NCBI RefSeq assembly: GCF_019969845.1
Contig: NZ_JAHXYR010000008.1
Coordinates: 1 to 64,000, forward strand
DNA length: 64,000 nucleotides
Direction: 5' to 3'
From: Sphingobacterium sp. GVS05A
GTDB taxonomy: Bacteria; Bacteroidota; Bacteroidia; Sphingobacteriales; Sphingobacteriaceae
Below the pieces are notes generated by a model. That model saw only the letters and a program-made list of their open reading frames with translations. It ran no database searches and was not told the origin of the DNA. The number at the start of each line of letters is the position of its first letter. Position 1 is the first letter of the stretch. Shown in pieces: positions 63,677-64,000 of this stretch. The position numbers and the translations under genes were made by a program.

Positions 63677-64000
63677 CTATTCGCTGTCGATCGCCTCTTG
63701 TAAAAACTCCTTGAAGGGTAACATCTTTTTATAAGAGGCGATAATATTATCCAATGCGTTTTTGTTTGACAGATCTTTGATCGTCAGGGGTTGATCCAGA
63801 ACAAAGCTTTTTAACTTGATAAAATCAATATAGGGATTATCTTCGCCATAACCGGCGGGAGCACGTTTTAACAGATCTTCTTTGAAAAGATTTATTTTCC
63901 CCTCATCCAACAATCCATTCAGAGTCTTAGCCAATTGTTCGCCACTGTAGTCTATCTCCTGTCTAATAGCCTCCAAGTGCGGCTTCTCCGGCCTCCAGTA
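63677..64000 (-). CDS. DUF2461 (TIGR02453) family protein, 3' part only
   Basis: The minus-strand frame enters from the right edge in phase (64000 is a codon start) and ends at 63677, giving the last 107 residues. WRPEKPHLEAIRQEIDYSG matches the conserved GGxxxP-L-xxIRxxI region of DUF2461. The start lies outside the window; the TTG at 63976 is not the true start. Function of the family is unknown. Confidence 0.85.
   Translation of the reverse strand, partial: YWRPEKPHLEAIRQEIDYSGEQLAKTLNGLLDEGKINLFKEDLLKRAPAGYGEDNPYIDFIKLKSFVLDQPLTIKDLSNKNALDNIIASYKKMLPFKEFLQEAIDSE

Overview
The window comes from a member of the Bacteroidota, most likely the genus Sphingobacterium or a close relative in Sphingobacteriaceae. 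Four things support this: the 16S rRNA 5' end at the left edge has the signature of that group; promoters follow the Bacteroidota pattern TTTG-N19-TAnnTTTG; starts mostly lack Shine-Dalgarno sequences; and the gene content (DUF3078, DUF6952, DUF6263, TonB receptor with CarboxypepD domain, 7TMR-DISM kinase, futalosine pathway, very short basic protein beside rng) is typical of the phylum. The genus is inference from about 79 nt of 16S. No insertion sequence, prophage, integrase or CRISPR array was seen.

Left edge (1-2013): the 5' end of a 16S gene on the minus strand with two tandem promoters, then about 1.5 kb without convincing genes, partly GC-rich and including a TTAGG-rich inverted repeat. 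2014-11817: a compact plus-strand operon with an HD-domain protein fused to a PycTM (Pycsar effector-type) membrane domain, ppk1, a beta-propeller lipoprotein, an outer-membrane barrel carrying a kinase-like N-terminal module, a GAF protein and possibly a TRIC-type channel. 11851-18570: housekeeping genes (def, a Gfo/Idh/MocA oxidoreductase, miaA, rng, a 29-codon basic protein, a TPR protein, HU). 18751-20790: an AONS-like PLP enzyme and a D-2-hydroxyacid dehydrogenase.

20956-30323: envelope and signalling genes. These are a TonB-dependent receptor followed by a TPR protein and a LytS/LytTR two-component pair, two tandem small barrel proteins, an SH3 lipoprotein, a CPBP protease and a membrane-bound LytTR regulator. 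30750-36141: a candidate signalling module made of a GNAT/autoinducer-synthase-like protein, a SAM methyltransferase, a 7TMR-DISM histidine kinase, a REC-kinase hybrid and a convergent response regulator. 36246-38272: a secreted LamG-like protein divergent from a membrane-anchored putative DNA-binding protein. 38398-46399: tRNA-Lys(CTT), a decayed ORF, a CarboxypepD membrane protein, a tricorn-type protease, an MFS transporter followed by a decayed copy of its own 3' end, a PAP2 phosphatase, tRNA-Arg(CCT) and tRNA-Tyr(GTA).

46687-52832: a peroxiredoxin-thioredoxin-DUF6952 redox operon, then a PIG-L deacetylase, a small membrane protein, a 30-aa membrane peptide and a sodium:solute symporter. 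53037-57838: a minus-strand cell-wall cluster (amidase, DUF3078, CarboxypepD protein, two glucosaminidases) ending in an O-methyltransferase. 58080-64000: folE, queD, mqnB, an E1-beta dehydrogenase subunit, a DUF6263 protein, gcvH, anmK and the 3' part of a DUF2461 gene cut by the right edge.

The strongest candidates for undescribed biology are the ppk1 operon with its HD-PycTM and kinase-barrel proteins, and the GNAT/methyltransferase/7TM-kinase module.
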